Assembly (NCBI RefSeq): GCF_000225825.1
Contig: NZ_AGBX01000001.1
Coordinates: 1,178,001-1,242,000, forward strand
Length of the DNA stretch: 64,000 nt
Direction of reading: 5' to 3'
DNA from: Brachybacterium squillarum M-6-3
GTDB lineage: Bacteria > Actinomycetota > Actinomycetes > Actinomycetales > Dermabacteraceae
Shown here: piece by piece, positions 60,215-64,000 of the stretch
How the letters are laid out: the number at the start of each line of letters is the position of its first letter
How positions within the stretch are numbered: the first letter of the stretch is position 1
Translations under genes and position numbers: made by a program
The notes under the pieces: model-generated
Told to the model about the DNA's origin: nothing
Database searches by the model: none
The model's input: only the letters and a program-made list of their open reading frames with translations

Positions 60215-61534
60215 ATGAGCACCGACGCCACCCGCCCGAGCCCCGCCCCCACCGCGACGGACTGGACCGTGCCCGGCCTCCGCCTGCGCGACGTCACCCT
60301 GCCGGTGCCGCTGGACCACGACGACCCCACCTCCCCGCGCCTCGAGCTGTTCGCGCGCCTGGTCACCGCCGAGGGTGGCGAGGACCGGCCCTGGCTGGTG
60401 TACCTGCAGGGCGGCCCCGGCTCCGAGGCGCCCCGGCTGCTGGACGCGAGCACCCCGCCGTGGCTGCCCCGGGCCCTGCGCGAGCACCGCGTGGTGCTGC
60501 TGGACCAGCGCGGCACCGGCCGTTCCACCCCCGTGGGCCTGAACGCCCCGCTGCCGGAGGGCGCGATCGACGGCGCCGCCACCCTGGCGGAGGCCACCCC
60601 CGCGCAGCAGGCCGCCTACCTCACCGAGTTCCGCGCCGACGCGATCGTGCGCGACGCCGAGCTGCTGCGGGAGCACCTGGGGGCCGAGCGCTGGAGCCTG
60701 CTGGGGCAGTCCTTCGGCGGCTTCACCGCCCTGCGCTACCTCAGCGCCGCCGCCTCCTCCCTGGACACGGTCCTGTTCACCGGGGGCCTGCCCGCCGTCG
60801 CCACCGACCCGGCCACCCTCTACGCCACCACCTGGGAGGGCATGGCCGCCCGCAGCGAGCGGTACTGGGCACGCTTCCCCGAGGACCGCGACCGCTTCCG
60901 GCGCCTCGCCGAGCGGGCCGCGGCCGGCACCCTGCGCCTGCCCGACGGCTCCGCGGTGGGCGTCGAACGGCTGCGCCGGCTCGGGCACCTGCTGGGCGCC
61001 TCCTCCGGGGCCGAGCGCCTGCACCTGCTGCTGGAGCTGGACCCCGACACCCCGGCCTTCGCCCACGACCTCGCCGCGGCCCTGCCCTTCTCCGGCCGCA
61101 ACCCGCTGTACGCGGTGCTGCACGAGTCCTGCTGGGCCGACGGCGGCGCCACCGCCTGGGCCGCCGAACGCTCCCAGCCGGCCGCGGTGCGCGATGACCC
61201 CACCCTGCTGGCCGGGGAGCACATGCACCGCGAGGCCATCGCCGAGGACCCGGAGCTGGCCCCCTTCGCGGAGGCCGCCGCGCTGCTCGCCGAACACGAG
61301 TGGCCCCGGCTGTACGCCGAGGACGCCCTGCGCGCCGCCGACGTCCCCGCCGCGGCCGCGGTGTACTACGACGACGCCTACGTGCCGCGGGAGCACTCGA
61401 TGGCCACCGCGGCCCTGCTGCCGCGGATGCGGACCTGGGTGACCAGCGAGTACGAGCACAACGGGCTCCGCGCGAGCGGGGAGGGCGTGCTGGACCACCT
61501 GCTCGACCTGGTCCACGGCCGCCGCGCCCCCTGA
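60215..61534 (+). CDS. alpha/beta hydrolase, proline iminopeptidase-like (S33)
   Basis: The 439-residue protein has PWLVYLQGGPGSEAPRLL (the oxyanion GGPG), VVLLDQRGTGRSTPVG, the nucleophile elbow LLGQSFGGFTALRYLS, and near the C-terminus the aspartate in YYDDAYVPREHSM and the histidine in SEYEHNGLRASGE. These are the S33 proline iminopeptidase signatures. It would release N-terminal proline from small peptides in the cytosol. Single gene with a clear terminator. Confidence 0.9.
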   Translation: MSTDATRPSPAPTATDWTVPGLRLRDVTLPVPLDHDDPTSPRLELFARLVTAEGGEDRPWLVYLQGGPGSEAPRLLDASTPPWLPRALREHRVVLLDQRGTGRSTPVGLNAPLPEGAIDGAATLAEATPAQQAAYLTEFRADAIVRDAELLREHLGAERWSLLGQSFGGFTALRYLSAAASSLDTVLFTGGLPAVATDPATLYATTWEGMAARSERYWARFPEDRDRFRRLAERAAAGTLRLPDGSAVGVERLRRLGHLLGASSGAERLHLLLELDPDTPAFAHDLAAALPFSGRNPLYAVLHESCWADGGATAWAAERSQPAAVRDDPTLLAGEHMHREAIAEDPELAPFAEAAALLAEHEWPRLYAEDALRAADVPAAAAVYYDDAYVPREHSMATAALLPRMRTWVTSEYEHNGLRASGEGVLDHLLDLVHGRRAP

Positions 61535-61542
61535 GCGCGGCG

Positions 61543-61571
61543 GGGCCGGACGCTCGTCCCGCGTCCGGCCC
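61543..61571 (+). terminator. terminator of the proline iminopeptidase gene
   Basis: GGGCCGGACGC and GCGTCCGGCCC form a perfect 11-bp stem with a 7-base loop, nine bases after the stop. Confidence 0.65.
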
Positions 61572-61578
61572 GGCCCGC

Positions 61579-61600
61579 GGTGGAATAGTGTGTGCCCACC
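61579..61600. promoter_or_regulatory. promoter/operator candidate of the TetR gene
   Basis: GGTGG and CCACC bracket a TAGTGT hexamer (61586-61591) 86 bases upstream of the TetR start; the same -10-like hexamer precedes the sugar ABC operon. Outer arms GGCCCGC...GCGGGCC enclose the whole unit. This looks like an autorepressor site over a promoter. Confidence 0.4.
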
Positions 61601-61677
61601 ATTGCGGGCCGCACCCACCCATGCCGGCACCGCTCCACCGGGATCGACGACGATCCCCGGCTCCTTTGAGGAGTGCC

Positions 61678-62319
61678 ATGAGCGCAGCCGCCACCCCGGC
61701 GCCCACCCGTCGCCGCCGACCCGGACGCCCCCGCAACCAGGACTCCGCCGTGATCCGGGAGCGGATCCTGCTGGCCGCCGTCGACCTCATCGCCCGCCAG
61801 GGCTACGCCGCCACCTCCATGGCGCAGGTCGCCGAGGCCGCCGGGGTCTCGCCCTCGGGGCTCGTGCACCACTTCGGCTCCAAGAAGGCCCTGCTCGGCG
61901 CGGTGCTCGAGCATCGCGACGCCGTGGACAGCGACCCCCGTCCGCCCACCGGCCAGACCCCCTGGAACATGTTCGAGCACCTCGTCGGCGTCGCCCGGAA
62001 CAACATGGACCGCCGCCAGATCGTGCGGCTCTACACGACGATGGTGGGGGAGGCCGTGACCCCCGAGCACCCCGCCCACGCCTGGATGGTCGGGCACTAC
62101 ACCGACGTGATGCACAAGCTGACCGAGGGCATGCGGATCGACCGCGAGGCCGGGCACCTGGACCCCGCGGCCCCGATCGAGCACCTGGCCCGGGAGATGG
62201 TGGCCCTGATGGACGGCCTGCAGGTGCAGTGGCTGCTGGACCCGGGGGTCGACATGGCCGGCATCCTGCGCGAGCACGTCGACCGACTGCGGGAGACCTG
62301 GGGAACGACCCCCGACTGA
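61678..62319 (+). CDS. TetR-family transcriptional regulator
   Basis: The 213-residue protein has a basic N-terminal arm (RRRRPGRPRNQDSAVIRERI), a TetR helix-turn-helix (LAAVDLIARQGYAATSMAQV and AEAAGVSPSGLVHHFGSKKA), then a mostly helical ligand domain with VRLYTTMVGEAVTPEHPAHA. TTTGAGGAG site. It lies 144 bases before the permease gene on the same strand and probably controls it, by analogy with nucleobase-permease regulators. Confidence 0.92.
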   Translation: MSAAATPAPTRRRRPGRPRNQDSAVIRERILLAAVDLIARQGYAATSMAQVAEAAGVSPSGLVHHFGSKKALLGAVLEHRDAVDSDPRPPTGQTPWNMFEHLVGVARNNMDRRQIVRLYTTMVGEAVTPEHPAHAWMVGHYTDVMHKLTEGMRIDREAGHLDPAAPIEHLAREMVALMDGLQVQWLLDPGVDMAGILREHVDRLRETWGTTPD

Positions 62320-62463
62320 CCTGACGGTGGCGACCGTGAGACGACATGTCACGGAACGGTCACGGCTTCCTGGGCGCAAGCGGGGAATCCGGGCACGCCC
62401 CTAGCGTGCGGATGTCCCCGGGCGGCCTCCGGCCTGCCCACCCCCTGCCCCGGAGGTCGAGCC

Positions 62464-64000
62464 ATGAGCCTCGATGCCCAGCCCGCCGCGTCCACCGCCC
62501 CGCCCCAGGCCGCGGACGCCACCGAGATCTCCGAGGCACGTGCGGCCGCCGCGGAGTCCCTGGAGGACTACACCCTCCGCTTCGCCCCCCGCTCCTACCG
62601 GAAGTGGGGCCCCGGCGTCGTCGCCACCAGCGCGCTCGGCGGCATCGCCTACCTCGCGGACTTCTCCATCGGCGCCAACATCGGTCTCACCCATGGCACC
62701 GTGAACGGCCTGATCGGCATCCTGGTCGCCGCGACCATCATCTTCCTCACCGGGTTCCCCCTGGCCTACTACGCGGCCCGCTACAACCTGGACCTCGACC
62801 TGATCACCCGCGGCGCCGGCTTCGGCTACTACGGCTCCGTGATCACCAACGTGATCTTCGCGAGCTTCACCTTCATCTTCTTCGCCCTCGAGGGCTCGAT
62901 CATGGCGCAGGGCCTCTACCTGGGCCTCGGCATCCCCCGCTGGATCGGCTACCTGATCTCCACCCTGATCATCTTCCCGCTGGTCATCTTCGGGATGAAG
63001 GCCCTGGCCAAGCTGCAGGTCGCCACCACCCCGGTGTGGCTGATCCTGATGGTGATCCCCGTCGTCTACCTGGTGGTCTCCCACCCCGACTCGGTCTCCA
63101 CCTTCATCGCCTACGCGGGCGACAGCGGCGGCGGCATCAGCTTCGCCTCCGCCATGCTCGCCGCCGGCGTCTGCCTCTCCCTCATCGCGCAGATCGCCGA
63201 GCAGATCGACTACCTGCGCTTCATGCCCCCGCGCACCGCCGAGAACCGCCGCTCCTGGTGGGCCGCCACCATCCTCGGCGGCCCCGGCTGGGTCATCTTC
63301 GGCGCCACCAAGCAGATCCTCGGCATGTTCCTGGCGATCTACCTGGTGTCCACCGTGCCCGGCGCCCGCGAGTTCGCCAACGAGCCCGTCCAACAGTTCC
63401 TGGTCACCTACGAGCAGCTGATGCCGGCCTGGCTGGCCCTGGTGCTGGCCGTGATCCTGGTGGTCATCTCCCAGATCAAGATCAACGTCACCAATGCCTA
63501 CTCCGGCTCCCTGGCCTGGACCAACTCCTTCACCCGCCTCACCAAGCGCTACCCCGGCCGCCTCGTGTTCCTCGGCGTGAACCTCGCGATCGCCCTGGTG
63601 CTGATGGAGGCGAACATGTTCGACTTCCTCAACGGCATCCTCAGCTTCTACGCGAACCTCGCGATGGCCTGGATCTGCGTGGTCGCCACCGACATCGTCA
63701 TCAACAAGTACCTGCTGAAGCTCTCCCCGAAGAAGCCCGAGTTCCGCCGCGGCATGCTGCACGACTGGAACCCCGTCGGCATCGTCTCCCTGCTGCTCTC
63801 CGGCGGCATCTCGATCGCCATCTACTTCGGGGCCCTCGGCGAGACCGTCCAGCCCTACTCCCCGCTGTTCGCCGTCGGCATCGCCGTCCTCGCCACCCCG
63901 CTGATGGCCGTCGCCACCCAGGGCCGCTTCTATCTCCGTCGCACCGACGACGGGATCGACCTGCCGATGTACGACGAGGACGGCAACCCCTCCGGCGAGA
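62464..64000 (+). CDS. NCS1-family purine/cytosine permease (3' end outside window)
   Basis: The ATG at 62464 follows a GGAGG site. 512 residues are visible without a stop. The polar N-terminus is followed by LRFAPRSYRKWGPGVVATSA and at least ten membrane segments. Motifs of the NCS1/purine-cytosine permease family appear: GIAYLADFSIGANIGL, ITRGAGFGYYGSVITNVIFA and FVNPY-like segments such as INVTNAYSGSLAWTNSF. Import of purines, cytosine or an allantoin/hydantoin-like compound is expected. The C-terminal tail is cut by the window end; downstream catabolic genes are not visible. Confidence 0.88.
   Translation, partial: MSLDAQPAASTAPPQAADATEISEARAAAAESLEDYTLRFAPRSYRKWGPGVVATSALGGIAYLADFSIGANIGLTHGTVNGLIGILVAATIIFLTGFPLAYYAARYNLDLDLITRGAGFGYYGSVITNVIFASFTFIFFALEGSIMAQGLYLGLGIPRWIGYLISTLIIFPLVIFGMKALAKLQVATTPVWLILMVIPVVYLVVSHPDSVSTFIAYAGDSGGGISFASAMLAAGVCLSLIAQIAEQIDYLRFMPPRTAENRRSWWAATILGGPGWVIFGATKQILGMFLAIYLVSTVPGAREFANEPVQQFLVTYEQLMPAWLALVLAVILVVISQIKINVTNAYSGSLAWTNSFTRLTKRYPGRLVFLGVNLAIALVLMEANMFDFLNGILSFYANLAMAWICVVATDIVINKYLLKLSPKKPEFRRGMLHDWNPVGIVSLLLSGGISIAIYFGALGETVQPYSPLFAVGIAVLATPLMAVATQGRFYLRRTDDGIDLPMYDEDGNPSGE

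Noticed and set aside
62401-63762. Minus-strand 453-residue open frame at the window end
   Set aside because: His/Gly/Asp-rich shadow of the NCS1 permease on the plus strand, which has clear membrane segments.

Overview
The window is very GC-rich, densely packed DNA from an actinobacterium. Short intergenic gaps, frequent ATGA/GTGA start-stop overlaps, strong G/C at third codon positions, GTG starts and actinobacterial families (UvrA2-type ABC protein, the small Cys-Cys-tailed protein next to an ArsA-like ATPase, sugar ABC operons without their own ATPase, GH15 protein) all point that way. A Brachybacterium-like member of the Micrococcales is my best guess, from impression only; no rRNA or tRNA gene is present to test it.

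Layout. 1-2.2 kb: end of an aldo/keto reductase, an acidic protein, a class A beta-lactamase-like protein and an SRPBCC protein. 2.3-5.3 kb: a minus-strand operon DUF3870 / DUF819 membrane protein / dipeptide epimerase behind a palindrome. 5.3-11.9 kb: a broken RibD-type reductase, then lactonase, FmdB-like zinc ribbon, zinc alcohol dehydrogenase and succinate-semialdehyde dehydrogenase with a divergent GAF/PucR-type regulator; this matches the chemistry of the Agrobacterium blcABC (attKLM) gamma-butyrolactone pathway. 12-16 kb: sodium/solute symporter, small membrane partner, GH15 glucanohydrolase. 16.5-20.3 kb: remnant of an AAA/LuxR-type gene, then a three-gene sugar ABC uptake operon ending in a strong terminator. 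20.4-26.6 kb: small membrane genes, GGCT-like protein, S9 peptidase, an antitoxin remnant, and a cupin-XRE regulator divergent from an internally deleted flavoprotein, with a methyltransferase. 26.6-30 kb: ArsR regulator, FecCD-type permease, binding protein and an ATPase split by an amber codon. 30-36 kb: UvrA2, CstA, Cys-Cys protein and ArsA-like ATPase. 36-40.3 kb: a three-gene cluster of two PLP enzymes and a flavoprotein. 41.4-45.9 kb: beta-glucoside regulon (PRD antiterminator, RAT/terminator switch, EIIBCA, GH1 enzyme), then a HAD phosphatase. 47-54.5 kb: accessory stretch with an orphan antitoxin, a Pif1/BRCT helicase, an excisionase-like regulator, and an IS3-family element itself interrupted by an IS30-family element. 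54.6-64 kb: cold-shock protein, nucleoside transporter, CsbD protein, two-component system, GAP-family protein, proline iminopeptidase, TetR regulator and an NCS1 permease cut by the window end.

A recurrent theme is gene damage. Four reading frames break exactly at G/C homopolymers (5408-5413, 16771-16776, 20594-20601, 41204-41209), one gene carries an in-frame amber, one lacks about 50 internal codons, and several short coding fragments have no start. The homopolymer breaks could be sequencing errors; the amber, deletion and IS insertions are less easily explained that way.

Functionally the window is mostly carbon and nitrogen acquisition: beta-glucosides through PTS, oligosaccharides through ABC, pyruvate or peptides through CstA, nucleosides, lactones and dipeptides. 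All functions are inferred from sequence reading; no database search was run.
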